This document shows, in pieces, positions 11,201 through 19,956 of a stretch of DNA of 52,146 nt. The notes beneath the pieces were generated by a model. It searched no databases, had not been told where the DNA came from, and was given only the letters and a program-made list of their open reading frames with translations. Source of the DNA: Flavobacteriia bacterium (GTDB taxonomy: Bacteria > Bacteroidota > Bacteroidia > Flavobacteriales_D > Crocinitomicaceae); contig CANGZT010000003.1 in assembly GCA_947458955.1 (NCBI GenBank), forward strand, positions 1 to 52,146, given 5' to 3'. A program made the position numbers and the translations under genes. The first letter of the stretch is position 1; the number at the start of each line of letters is the position of its first letter.

Positions 11201-12045
11201 GTTGAATCTCTTCTCATCCAAAGTGGACCAGAAAGTAACCCTTCAAACAAGTTGTAACCATATTTATCCAATCCAAAAACTTTCCCATCATAACCGTGAG
11301 GGTCTTTCCCTTTAACATAAAAGCCTGAAGTTTGGATTTCAGCACCTCCGAAGTAATAAGCAGTAGGCCCTTTAGTGGTTATAGAGATAACCCCTCCAAC
11401 TGCATCACCATAATTTGCAGGTACACCACCGGTAATTACAGAAATTTCTTGCATCGCACCTTTAGGAAGATTTGGAGTAGCTCTTACTTTAACACCATCC
11501 ATCATGATAAGGTTTCCATCAGTTGAACTACCTTTGATATTAACCCCACTTCCTCCCTCTTGTTTAGTCACTGCGGCAGATTGCGCAACAACATCCTCTG
11601 GATTACGTGTACCCATATTCTCCATATCCTCTGCAGTATATGAAGTAATACTCGGTCCAGAAGGGTTAATTAAAGGCGGTTTCTTTTTGATTACTACTGT
11701 TTGAGTTTTTTTAGGTCCTACTTTAATCTCACCTAAAAAGACAACACCTTCAGATTTGACAACAATATCTGTTAAATTCACTTTAGGGTAAGTTGCATAA
11801 CCAACAATGATTTCATACTTACCTGCTGATAAATTATCAAAACGAAACTGACCTTTATCTTGGGTTTTACGCTTACCTTTTTCGTTACCATTTTGTTTTA
11901 AAACAACAATGGCACCGTATATTGGAGCATTACCTTTTGATTCGTCAACCACCACTCCTTTAATGATACCAGAACCATCTTGTGCGAATGATGCACTTAC
12001 AGTTAGGAAAAATCCTAAAACAATTAAATTAAATTTCTTTAACAT
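8296..12045 (-). CDS. TonB-dependent receptor with N-terminal carboxypeptidase-regulatory-like domain
   Basis: 1249 aa; 'GIIKGVVVDESKGNAPIYGAIVVLK', plug 'VVAQSAAVTKQEGGSGVNIKGSSTDGNLIMMDGVKV', C-terminal beta-barrel ending 'RTLRFGIRVDF'. Confidence 0.88.
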   Translation of the reverse strand: MLKKFNLIVLGFFLTVSASFAQDGSGIIKGVVVDESKGNAPIYGAIVVLKQNGNEKGKRKTQDKGQFRFDNLSAGKYEIIVGYATYPKVNLTDIVVKSEGVVFLGEIKVGPKKTQTVVIKKKPPLINPSGPSITSYTAEDMENMGTRNPEDVVAQSAAVTKQEGGSGVNIKGSSTDGNLIMMDGVKVRATPNLPKGAMQEISVITGGVPANYGDAVGGVISITTKGPTAYYFGGAEIQTSGFYVKGKDPHGYDGKVFGLDKYGYNLFEGLLSGPLWMRRDSTGKKTSPILGFMLTANYTHQLDNSPIAYGGAYRVKKEVRDFLLENPLQVRPDGQVPISNAFFLNKDDFEQNPWRMNATSAALSGTAKISVKLPKNMNLVFGGNFSYSYGKAYSRNSSLLNFTNNGDYVSRSINTYARFSQYFSAKESKDSVRPLIQSAGYNLMVDYSNSGGETYDGRYKFDAFSYGHVGTFTTNRVPTYAYNLSNSTAFLNGYRDVSVDFVPNPNNMELAATTIQYYDMYKGQPQGHFENITQIQQGNALINGTLPQGVYGLWGNLGTPYTSMSKTGLEQFRVTGSGNAIIGEHALTIGFEYEKRWDRSWSVNPISLWTLARLKANAHINPVGTEIESVEVTNGINKITYKPINASYAAANDGVFGGEKNLDVQSFFDYNLRRKLNLAGGGANSSFVDVLSLNPSLLSVDMFSQDELLNNGNSYIAYYGYDIAGNKVSGNTSVQDYFTAFDKNNNYKRFVGAYQPIYVAGYIMDKFAVNNLVFNVGVRVDVFDANQPVLKDPYLLYQARTAGEVRSLIKENPQTYSWAVVPNSVSDNSIVYVDDLNNPTQINGFRSESQWYTANGNPTEKSSEVRGPGGITPWLLDPTDKEKNNIKSDAFKNYTPQVNVMPRLAFSFPIAEKAAFTAHYDILTIRPNNSITRFDPTDYQFLSSTSTPTISNPGLKPKQTIDYEVGFQQELSENSALKIAGFYREQRNDIQLVRIIDAYPSSYSTYGNIDFGTVKGLTLSYDLRRVNNLRMTANYTLQFAEGTGANSAITQNVTSIGYNFRYIFPYSYDIRHQLNIVADYRYDVKPGKKYEGPMIGKFELLKNTGLNITTNIYSGSPYTAQGGPATTQYVGMTGTVNGSRLPWTYRLDLVLDRNFVKEIKKSENEEPTRLNINVYLRATNLFNQLNILGVYPGTGSWKDDGFLAAAQNQNAIQNQLNVQSYIDYYTLAIQNPGNLSAPRTLRFGIRVDF

Positions 12046-12218
12046 AGTATTTAATTATAATTCATTCTAAAGTCTGAACAAGACTATGGAAGTTGGTAAA
12101 ATTATATAATTTTAACTAAATGTTAAAGGATTTTATTAAAAATAGCAAAAAGTAAATTTTTAACCCTCCTAAATATAAACAAAGACAGTAAGTTTGTTAA
12201 ATAATTTTCAAATCATAG

Positions 12219-12830
12219 ATGATTGATTTCTCCAAATATCAAATATTAAGCTCAACTATTCTTCACTCTAGATTAATTGATGAAAATAAAATTAATCTAT
12301 ATATAAATCAATTAAATAATGATGATCTAATTCTATTTAACGATATTAAAAGTATAAAAAGGAAAAAAGAGTTTATAACAATAAGGGTATTATTAAAACA
12401 ATATTTCAATATTGAATCTACTTTATATTATATAAACCAAAAACCTTATTTAAAAAATGATTATTTTATCTCTATTTCGCACAAAGATCAAGAGTTGATT
12501 ATTGGCATAAACCAAAAACATCAAATTGGAATAGATATTGAAAAAATTAATCCAAAAATCAGTAAAATAAAATCAAAGTTTTGCAATCGTAAAGAGTTAG
12601 TAAATCTAGATAAAAATGAAAATATTGAAATACTAACAAAACATTGGTGTGCAAAAGAAGCCACTTTCAAATGCTTAGATTTTCAAGAGAATATTTTTTT
12701 AACAGATATCAACGTAGATCTTTTTTCTGAATATGAAGGCAGAAGTGAAAATAAAAATCTAAAATTCAAGTTAAACTTCAGTATTAGTGATAATGAATAC
12801 GTAATTTGTCATGCTCAAAAAGAAAATTGA
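12219..12830 (+). CDS. 4'-phosphopantetheinyl transferase superfamily protein
   Basis: 203 aa; 'FISISHKDQELIIGINQKHQIGIDIEKI' and 'LTKHWCAKEATFKCLD' (GIDxE and WxxKEA motifs). Confidence 0.85.
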   Translation: MIDFSKYQILSSTILHSRLIDENKINLYINQLNNDDLILFNDIKSIKRKKEFITIRVLLKQYFNIESTLYYINQKPYLKNDYFISISHKDQELIIGINQKHQIGIDIEKINPKISKIKSKFCNRKELVNLDKNENIEILTKHWCAKEATFKCLDFQENIFLTDINVDLFSEYEGRSENKNLKFKLNFSISDNEYVICHAQKEN

Positions 12831-12831
12831 A

Positions 12832-13560
12832 ATGAACATTTTAAACAAGATAAAGTCGAGTGAAGGTGAAATTGCTGTCTTAATTGATCCTGAAAAAATA
12901 GAAAAAAAAAAGAGCGTTGAATTGTTAATTAAAAAAATTAACGAATCGAAAGTCTCATTTATTTTTATAGGCGGTAGTACATTAAAGAAAATAAACTTAA
13001 ATCCACTAATTTTAAAAATTAAAGAATTAAGCTCTTTACCAATTGTTATCTTTCCAGGTAACCACACCCAAACGTCCCCTTTTGCTGATGGTATTTTTTA
13101 TTTAAGCCTACTCACAACCAGAAATCCTCAATTTCTAATAGAAGAACAATTAAAAAGCACAAAGAGTATTGTTAAGTCTAATTTAGAAGTTATTCCGACA
13201 GGTTATATTTTATTAGATGAAACTGGTAAATCTTCAACATCAAAAATCACTCAAAATAGCACAAAAAAAGTCACACAAAATGAATTACTAAATTTATCGT
13301 TTACAGCTAAATTTATGGGAAAAAGTTTACTAATTTTTGACAAAGGAAGTGGCTCTAAAAATTCAATACAAAATATTGATTTTAAAGAAATAAAAGATAA
13401 AACAAAGCTACCAATTATTGTTGGAGGTGGAATAAAATCAACTAAAGAAATAATTAAACTTAAAAAATTAGGTTCAAATATAATTATAGTTGGTAATATT
13501 ATAGAAGAAAACCTAGACTTTCTAGACGAAATAAAGAACATGTATCTTAACATTAATTAA
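12832..13560 (+). CDS. Geranylgeranylglyceryl/heptaprenylglyceryl phosphate synthase family (GGGPS, PcrB-like)
   Basis: 'EGEIAVLIDPEKIEKK', 'FIFIGGSTL', 'LPIVIFPGNHTQTSPFADGIFYLSLLTTRNPQFLIEEQ', 'LPIIVGGGIKS'. ATG at 12832 preferred over ORF-track ATG at 12811, which would overlap the PPTase gene. Confidence 0.9.
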   Translation: MNILNKIKSSEGEIAVLIDPEKIEKKKSVELLIKKINESKVSFIFIGGSTLKKINLNPLILKIKELSSLPIVIFPGNHTQTSPFADGIFYLSLLTTRNPQFLIEEQLKSTKSIVKSNLEVIPTGYILLDETGKSSTSKITQNSTKKVTQNELLNLSFTAKFMGKSLLIFDKGSGSKNSIQNIDFKEIKDKTKLPIIVGGGIKSTKEIIKLKKLGSNIIIVGNIIEENLDFLDEIKNMYLNIN

Positions 13561-13578
13561 ACATAAAATTACCTTCAG

Positions 13579-13614
13579 GTTAAGACTTGTTAATTTAAAT
13601 TAACATAGGTTTAA
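13579..13614 (+). promoter_or_regulatory. Putative regulator binding array: four GTTAA-like repeats at 10-bp period, containing an 18-bp palindrome
   Basis: GTTAA(13579) GTTAA(13589) ATTAA(13599) GTTTAA(13609); TGTTAATTTAAATTAACA palindrome at 13588-13605; upstream of the TonB receptor at 13675. Confidence 0.4.
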
Positions 13615-13674
13615 TATAGAAGTAAGTCACAAAAAATCAAGAATATTAAACTTTGTACCAGATAAAAAACAGGT

Positions 13675-16509
13675 ATGAAAAAAATAATTATTCTTTCGAT
13701 TTTTAACTTGATTTCGATAGTAATTTTCTCACAAAACACAATTAAAGGAATCATCAAAGATTTTGATAACAAAGAAACATTACCAGGAGTAATGATTAAA
13801 CTTGATACTATCAAAAAAGTAGCAAAGACAGATTTAGATGGTAAATTTAGTTTTGACAATATTCCCAATGGTAAATATACATTGATATATAAATACCCAA
13901 TGTATGAATTGAAAAACGATACATTAACCTTAAACAATCAAGATGTTTCACTAGAAGTTTTCCTGGAGAAAAAAGTCATGCAAGGAAGATTAATAGTAAT
14001 TAAGGGAAACGATCCAAATAAAGGTAGTACTGATAAAAGAATGTTATTAGAAAGAAAAAACGCAGTTACTGTTACTGACGGAGTTTCTGCTCAATCAATA
14101 AAGAAAACAGGTGATAGTGATGTATCTGGTGCAGCTAAAAGAATTACGGGGGTAACCATTCAAAATGGCAAATACATCTATGTTAGAGGTTTAGGTGATC
14201 GTTATACACAAACAACTTTAAATGGATTAGTAATACCAGGTTTAGACCCTGATGTTAACGCTATCCCGTTAGACATTTTTCCTACTTCAATCATTGATAA
14301 CTTGAATGTTTACAAAACAATGTCGCCCGATCTATATGGAGATTTCACAGGTGGTTTAGTTGGAATTACAACAAAGAAGTTTCCTTCTAAAAAGACTACT
14401 GAGATAGGTCTTGGCATAGATTACAACCCATCCATGCATTTTAATAAAAACTTTTTAAGTTACTCTCACAGTAAAACTGACTGGTTAGGTTTTGATAACG
14501 GACAGAGAAGCTTACCAAGTGTAGATGGTACTAAAATTTCTAACATGAATATCCCCGATGAAGTACTAGTAGATCCTATTTTAGAGAAAGTGACAAGATC
14601 GTTCAATAGTGAACTAGGAACGAAAAATTCTACAAGTATGCCAAATGGTTCTTTCTCAATAAATCACGGAAACAAATTTTCAAAAAAAGAAAATTTAACT
14701 ACTGGTTACTATACTTCACTAAGTTACTCAAACGACAATATTTATTATGATAAATTTGAAACAAACGAATTTCTAAAAAATGAAAAAAGTGAGGTTAACG
14801 AATTAGAAAAATGGTCTTCAAGATTAGGAAATGTAGGTAAAAACAATGTAAACTGGAACTTATTAGCATCAGGATCGATAGCTTACAAGAAAAATATGTT
14901 TGATCTTACATTATTACACTTACAAAATGGTGAGTCAACCTCAATGAAAAGAAAAAGTCAGGATTATATAAATAACATTTCCTTACTTGAGGAAAATATA
15001 ATAAGTTATGCTAGCAAAAGATTAAGTACTGCCATACTAACAGGAGCTCACGAGATTGGTAAAACAAGTATAACTTGGGGTAATGCCTTCTCGCTTTCAA
15101 ATGTGTATGAACCTGACTTCAGAGAAACTAAGATTTCGATTACAGACGGGGACACAACTTTAAGTACTGGAAATGGAGCAGGGATAGATCGTTTTTGGAG
15201 AGAATTAGATGAAATTACAAACTCAATTAAAACAGATGTTGTACATTCTTTTACAGAAAAAACAAAATTAAAATTTGGTTTAACAGGAACATATAAAAGC
15301 AGAGACTTTTCAGTATTTGCATACAGACATAGACCAAAGAATTTAAATCAAATCGAAATTGACCCAGACTGGTTTTTAAGTGAGAATCAAATTTGGAATG
15401 CTACAACTAGACAAGGTACATATACAATTGGTAATTATGAGCCTACAAATAATTATAAGGCAAATCAAAATACAATAGGTGGTTATATTCAAATGATTCA
15501 TCCGATAAAAGAACGATTAAACTTATCCTATGGTGTTCGAGTAGAAAATTTCCAAATGTATTACACTGGACAAAACAATTCAGGATCAATTGTTTTGAAT
15601 AATCAGAAAACATTAGAGAACTTTAATGTTTTACCATCTATAAATATGAATCTCAAATTAAATGAAAAAATGAACATACGATTAGCTGCAGGAAATTCAG
15701 TTGCTAGACCATCATTTAAAGAAGTATCTATTGCACAAATTTATGACCCAATTACTAAAAGAATTTATAATGGAAATATAGATTTAAAACAAACTAAAAT
15801 TTCAAATTTTGATGCTAGATATGAATTCTACATTGGAGATTTGGAATTGTTTGCAGTTTCTGGATTTTATAAACAGTTTGAGGGTCATATTGAACTTGTA
15901 TCTTTTGCAACAGCACCTAATAATGTTAAGCCAAGAAACTCAGGAAATGCAAGTATATTAGGGACAGAAATTGAATTCAAAAAAGCATTAGCTAAAGCTG
16001 AAAAAAATAAAATATTAAATCGATTCAAATTAAGCGTAAATGCATCTTTTGTTACATCTAGAGTAGATTTAACATCAGTAATCGTCGATGAAACTGGTCA
16101 AAACGAACTTGAATTAAGAAATAAAAATAGAAGAAAAGACCAACCAGAAATTGCTAAATACAGACCTATGGCTGGACAATCGCCATATTCGATTAATGGT
16201 ACTATTAGCTATGAAATCCCTCAAAATGAAACGAACATCTCTTTATCTTATAACATACAAGGGGAACAACTAACTGTAATTTCATCGGGTAGAGTACCAG
16301 ACGTATATACTGATCCTTTTAATAGTTTAAACCTAAATATGTTTAGAAAATTTGGAACGAAACAAAACTCTAAAGTGACAGTTACAGTAAATAATATTTT
16401 ACAAGATAGAATTGCTTTACTATACAGATCATACGGTTCAACTGATGAAATTTATTCATCTTACAACCCTGGAATTCAATTTTCAATAAAATATAACTAC
16501 ACTTTTTAA
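13675..16509 (+). CDS. TonB-dependent receptor with carboxypeptidase-regulatory-like domain
   Basis: 944 aa; 'TIKGIIKDFDNKETLPGVMIKLDT', plug 'DSDVSGAAKRITGVTIQNGKYIYVRGLGDRYTQTTLNGL', C-term beta-barrel 'IQFSIKYNYTF'. Confidence 0.88.
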   Translation: MKKIIILSIFNLISIVIFSQNTIKGIIKDFDNKETLPGVMIKLDTIKKVAKTDLDGKFSFDNIPNGKYTLIYKYPMYELKNDTLTLNNQDVSLEVFLEKKVMQGRLIVIKGNDPNKGSTDKRMLLERKNAVTVTDGVSAQSIKKTGDSDVSGAAKRITGVTIQNGKYIYVRGLGDRYTQTTLNGLVIPGLDPDVNAIPLDIFPTSIIDNLNVYKTMSPDLYGDFTGGLVGITTKKFPSKKTTEIGLGIDYNPSMHFNKNFLSYSHSKTDWLGFDNGQRSLPSVDGTKISNMNIPDEVLVDPILEKVTRSFNSELGTKNSTSMPNGSFSINHGNKFSKKENLTTGYYTSLSYSNDNIYYDKFETNEFLKNEKSEVNELEKWSSRLGNVGKNNVNWNLLASGSIAYKKNMFDLTLLHLQNGESTSMKRKSQDYINNISLLEENIISYASKRLSTAILTGAHEIGKTSITWGNAFSLSNVYEPDFRETKISITDGDTTLSTGNGAGIDRFWRELDEITNSIKTDVVHSFTEKTKLKFGLTGTYKSRDFSVFAYRHRPKNLNQIEIDPDWFLSENQIWNATTRQGTYTIGNYEPTNNYKANQNTIGGYIQMIHPIKERLNLSYGVRVENFQMYYTGQNNSGSIVLNNQKTLENFNVLPSINMNLKLNEKMNIRLAAGNSVARPSFKEVSIAQIYDPITKRIYNGNIDLKQTKISNFDARYEFYIGDLELFAVSGFYKQFEGHIELVSFATAPNNVKPRNSGNASILGTEIEFKKALAKAEKNKILNRFKLSVNASFVTSRVDLTSVIVDETGQNELELRNKNRRKDQPEIAKYRPMAGQSPYSINGTISYEIPQNETNISLSYNIQGEQLTVISSGRVPDVYTDPFNSLNLNMFRKFGTKQNSKVTVTVNNILQDRIALLYRSYGSTDEIYSSYNPGIQFSIKYNYTF

Positions 16510-16538
16510 GTGACAAGTTAACATAATTCAAAAAGTTT

Positions 16539-16567
16539 AAAGCTGTCTAAACAAGGCAGCTTTTTTT
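16539..16567 (+). terminator. Intrinsic terminator
   Basis: AAAGCTG-N11-CAGCTTT followed by T-run. Confidence 0.75.
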
Positions 16568-16761
16568 ATTAACAAACTATCTATAAGTCATTTAAAAAAC
16601 TACTAATGTTTTATTTTAATTGATATAACAGAGAATTAAATTCAACTTTATATTTCGGTAATCTAGCCGCATTTATATTAATCAATTATTAACCTATAAG
16701 TAAATTAATGCTAACATCATCAAATGAAGAAAATCAGAAATTTGACAAAAAAAACAGAAAA

Positions 16762-18036
16762 ATGAAGAAAAAAACTTTTAAACTAATTTTATCAAGTTTA
16801 CTACTTGGTACTGTAGTTGTTTTAACATCTTGTGAAAAAGAAACAACAACTCCAACAACAACTGTTACACCAACTGGATCTAAATCTGTTACTAAAGCAG
16901 GTTTAATTTCAAAAAACGAAACTTGGTCCGCTGATTCAGTATACTACCTAGGAGGAAAAGTTGTTGTACCAGCAGGGGTTACATTGACTATTCAACCAGG
17001 TACTATTATCAAAGGAAAACAAGGTACGGGATCGTTAGCTTCAGCATTAATTATTGCTCAAGGAGGAAAATTAATTGCTGATGGTACTGCTGATAAACCT
17101 ATCATTTTCACTTCGGAATTAGATAACATTAAATCAGGAGAAACATTTGGAACAAACTTACAAAAAACAGACAACCAAAAATGGGGTGGTTTAGTTATTC
17201 TTGGTAATGCTCCAATCAGTGCAGCAACAGGAGATACTAAGGCACAAATTGAAGGAATACCTGCTTCTGAGTCTTATGGAAGTTACGGCGGAGACAAAAT
17301 AGATGATAACTCTGGAAGTTTAAAACATGTTTCTATCAGACATGGTGGTGCATTAATTGGTGAAGGTAACGAAATCAATGCATTAACACTTGGAGGTGTT
17401 GGAAATGGAACAACAATTGAAAATATTGAAGTTTATGCAACATTAGATGATGGGGTTGAATTTTTTGGAGGAACAGTAAATTGTAAAAACATCTTAGTTT
17501 ATTATCAAGGTGATGATGGTATTGATTTAGATCAAAACTATGCTGGAACAGTAGATGGTTTCATGGTAATTCATGGTGATGGAATTGGTACAGATGAAGG
17601 TTTAGAGTTAGATGGCCCTGAGAATGTAACCTACAACACAGGTATGTTTACTTTAAAGAATGGAATTTGTAGAGGTGAAGGTACTGAAGGTACAGGAGCT
17701 GATATCAAGTCAAAAGCTCAAGGTACATTAGAGAATATTACGTTTGAATATGCAAACGGATTAAAGAAACAAGTTAAAGTTTCAGCATCATTCGATGCAA
17801 CAAACTGTTCAAGTAAAACAGATGCTTTTTCTAACTATTTAAATAACAAACTTACATTTACTAATAACAAATACAATACGAATAAAGTAACTGCATACAC
17901 AAGTGCAACGACTTGTACTGATGCGTTAAAATCTGCTCAAACTGAATTAGACAAAATTACAGAAGGTACAGGAACTTCTTTAACTGCAAGTACTTTTGCA
18001 TGGACATGTGCAGGAAAAAGAGGAGAAATTAAATAA
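16762..18036 (+). CDS. Lipoprotein with predicted parallel beta-helix fold
   Basis: Lipobox 'LLLGTVVVLTSCEKE'; repeats such as 'VVVPAGVTLTIQPGTIIKG', 'GKLIADGTADKPIIFTS', 'WGGLVILGNAPI'. ORF track start is 16708; MKKKTFKLIL at 16762 gives a proper signal peptide. Confidence 0.75.
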   Translation: MKKKTFKLILSSLLLGTVVVLTSCEKETTTPTTTVTPTGSKSVTKAGLISKNETWSADSVYYLGGKVVVPAGVTLTIQPGTIIKGKQGTGSLASALIIAQGGKLIADGTADKPIIFTSELDNIKSGETFGTNLQKTDNQKWGGLVILGNAPISAATGDTKAQIEGIPASESYGSYGGDKIDDNSGSLKHVSIRHGGALIGEGNEINALTLGGVGNGTTIENIEVYATLDDGVEFFGGTVNCKNILVYYQGDDGIDLDQNYAGTVDGFMVIHGDGIGTDEGLELDGPENVTYNTGMFTLKNGICRGEGTEGTGADIKSKAQGTLENITFEYANGLKKQVKVSASFDATNCSSKTDAFSNYLNNKLTFTNNKYNTNKVTAYTSATTCTDALKSAQTELDKITEGTGTSLTASTFAWTCAGKRGEIK

Positions 18037-18061
18037 TTCGACAAAGCTTTCAATATCTTTT

Positions 18062-18089
18062 GGGCTACTTTAATCAGTAGCCCTTTTTT
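18062..18089 (+). terminator. Intrinsic terminator
   Basis: GGGCTACT-TTAATC-AGTAGCCC followed by TTTTTT. Confidence 0.85.
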
Positions 18090-18146
18090 ATTTAGGTCAA
18101 AATGTCAGTAAAAAATTGTAGGCATTATTATTGACAAAATCAAAAC

Positions 18147-18866
18147 ATGAAATTGAAATTTTCTATTAATTACGAGATAATTATCATCCCTTTTTTAGTC
18201 GTAGTCCTAATGTGGGTTGTTTTTTGGGGTGAATTTGTATCGTCAATAGATTTAACTAGATTAGGTATTTTACCAAGAACTTTATCAGGGATTTTTGGTA
18301 TTTTATTTTCTCCCCTACTCCATTCAAAAACAGATATTAATCATATAATTAATAACTCTATCCCCATTTTTTTATCACTTGTTACCTTATTCTTTTTTTA
18401 CCCACAGATCGCATACAAAATTTTTATCTTATGTTGGCTTAGTTCGGGTATACTTACTTGGTTGATTGCAGAAAATGAAGGTAGTTTCCATATTGGAATG
18501 AGCAGTGTTATTTATTCCTTAATTGTTTTCTTATTCGTCAGCGGCATCATAAAAAAACAGTTAAAATATCAAGCTATTTCTATGCTTATTGTTCTAACCT
18601 ATGGCAGTTTAGTTTGGGGTGTTTTTCCTGTGGAAGAAAAGATTTCATGGCAAGGTCATCTAGCAGGTGTAATATCTGGTATCCTAATGGCTCTACTTTA
18701 TGTAGATAAAGAAATAGAGCAACATAAAGAAATACAAAGCTTTATTCCTAAAGAAAGCATTGAAACCGAATTAAAGAATTATAATATTGAATTTAAAACC
18801 AATCAACATATATCTAATTCAAATACAAATATCAACTATGAGTATATTAAAAAACAAATTGACTGA
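18147..18866 (+). CDS. Rhomboid family intramembrane serine protease
   Basis: 239 aa multi-TM; 'LLHSKTDINHIINNSIPIFLS', 'HIGMSSVIYSLIVFLF' (Ser in GxSx), 'WQGHLAGVISGILMALL' (catalytic His region). Confidence 0.82.
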   Translation: MKLKFSINYEIIIIPFLVVVLMWVVFWGEFVSSIDLTRLGILPRTLSGIFGILFSPLLHSKTDINHIINNSIPIFLSLVTLFFFYPQIAYKIFILCWLSSGILTWLIAENEGSFHIGMSSVIYSLIVFLFVSGIIKKQLKYQAISMLIVLTYGSLVWGVFPVEEKISWQGHLAGVISGILMALLYVDKEIEQHKEIQSFIPKESIETELKNYNIEFKTNQHISNSNTNINYEYIKKQID

Positions 18867-19305
18867 TAAACCCTGTTTCTGAAGAAATATATTCTGTTGA
18901 TCTAAAATCAAACTTTAATTCTAAAAAATTGGCTGTATTCATTAAAATTCTTTGTCCTGTCAAATAACTAGCTAGTGCTGATATTCCTTCATTGTGCGCT
19001 ACAATACAAACAGAGTCATTTGATTTTAAATCATTTATAAATCCTAACATTTCAGATGATGAGGCGAGGTATAATTCAGGCAAATATCGAACTTTGTTTT
19101 CTTCAAAAAGCAATTCAAACGTTTGTACTGTTCTTTGACTTGAAGAGACGAAAAAATGTACTTCACTCCAATCAAAGTACTTTAATTTACTTCTCAATTC
19201 AACACATTGAGACTTACCAAAATTTGAAAGATTTCGATCGATATCTTTTCCAGTAAATGAATTTAGTTCAGCGTCAGCGTGTCGAATTAAGAAAAGTGAA
19301 ATCAT
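18847..19305 (-). CDS. SixA-like histidine phosphatase family protein
   Basis: 152 aa; 'LFLIRHADAE' RHG-type motif and 'VCIVAHNEGISALASYL'. Confidence 0.88.
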   Translation of the reverse strand: MISLFLIRHADAELNSFTGKDIDRNLSNFGKSQCVELRSKLKYFDWSEVHFFVSSSQRTVQTFELLFEENKVRYLPELYLASSSEMLGFINDLKSNDSVCIVAHNEGISALASYLTGQRILMNTANFLELKFDFRSTEYISSETGFISQFVF

Positions 19306-19306
19306 T

Positions 19307-19939
19307 TTATTTTTTATTTACTAAAACAGTATCATACAATGTTGAAGAAGGATTGAGCAATAGTGCTTTTTTGAATAAGGAAATTGCCTCTTCTTTTTTT
19401 CCTAAATTATATTTAGTCCACCCTGCTAGATTTACACCATCAAAATCAAAAGGATAAAGCGATAAATAAGTTGATAAATACGTTTGAGCAGTATTAAAAT
19501 CAGCTCTATTAAAATACATCATAGATATAAAATATAATGCTTTAGCATTCCCTGGATCGATTTTCAATATCTCTTTGTACTGAGTCAAAACATCTTCCCA
19601 TTTTTCAAGAGCTGCCAAACTGTATACATATCCTAAACGTGCCTCAATACTTTTGGGGGCTGATTCAATGCATTTTTTATATAAAATAGCTGATTGTTGA
19701 TATTTTACATTCACATAATTTAGATATGCTAACCTAATGTTAATCTCATAATTTGATGAACTTGCATATAAAGACAACTCTTCTATTGCTTTTGCATATT
19801 TACCAATGTATTCTGCTTCATAACTTTTTTTAAAAGCATTTCGCAGATCAATATCAGCCTGCGAAACCTGTGCATTCAGACTTGAGAAAGTAAAGGCTAA
19901 AAAACCATAAACTACTGCATTTAAAATTACTTTTTTCAT
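19307..19939 (-). CDS. TPR-repeat protein with signal peptide (paralog A)
   Basis: 210 aa; repeated TPR-like helices, 'ALEKWEDVLTQYKEILKIDPGNAKALYFISMMYF'. Confidence 0.8.
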   Translation of the reverse strand: MKKVILNAVVYGFLAFTFSSLNAQVSQADIDLRNAFKKSYEAEYIGKYAKAIEELSLYASSSNYEINIRLAYLNYVNVKYQQSAILYKKCIESAPKSIEARLGYVYSLAALEKWEDVLTQYKEILKIDPGNAKALYFISMMYFNRADFNTAQTYLSTYLSLYPFDFDGVNLAGWTKYNLGKKEEAISLFKKALLLNPSSTLYDTVLVNKK

Positions 19940-19956
19940 GACTATAATTATTTTTA

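Noticed and set aside
9894-11704. Several 64-89 aa plus-strand ORFs antisense to the TonB receptor gene
   Set aside because: Shadow ORFs of a strongly supported coding frame; no domain signal.
12771-13937. Minus-strand ORFs of 98, 100 and 108 aa
   Set aside because: Antisense to GGGPS and TonB receptor genes; Ile/Phe/Ser-rich translations typical of AT-rich shadow frames.
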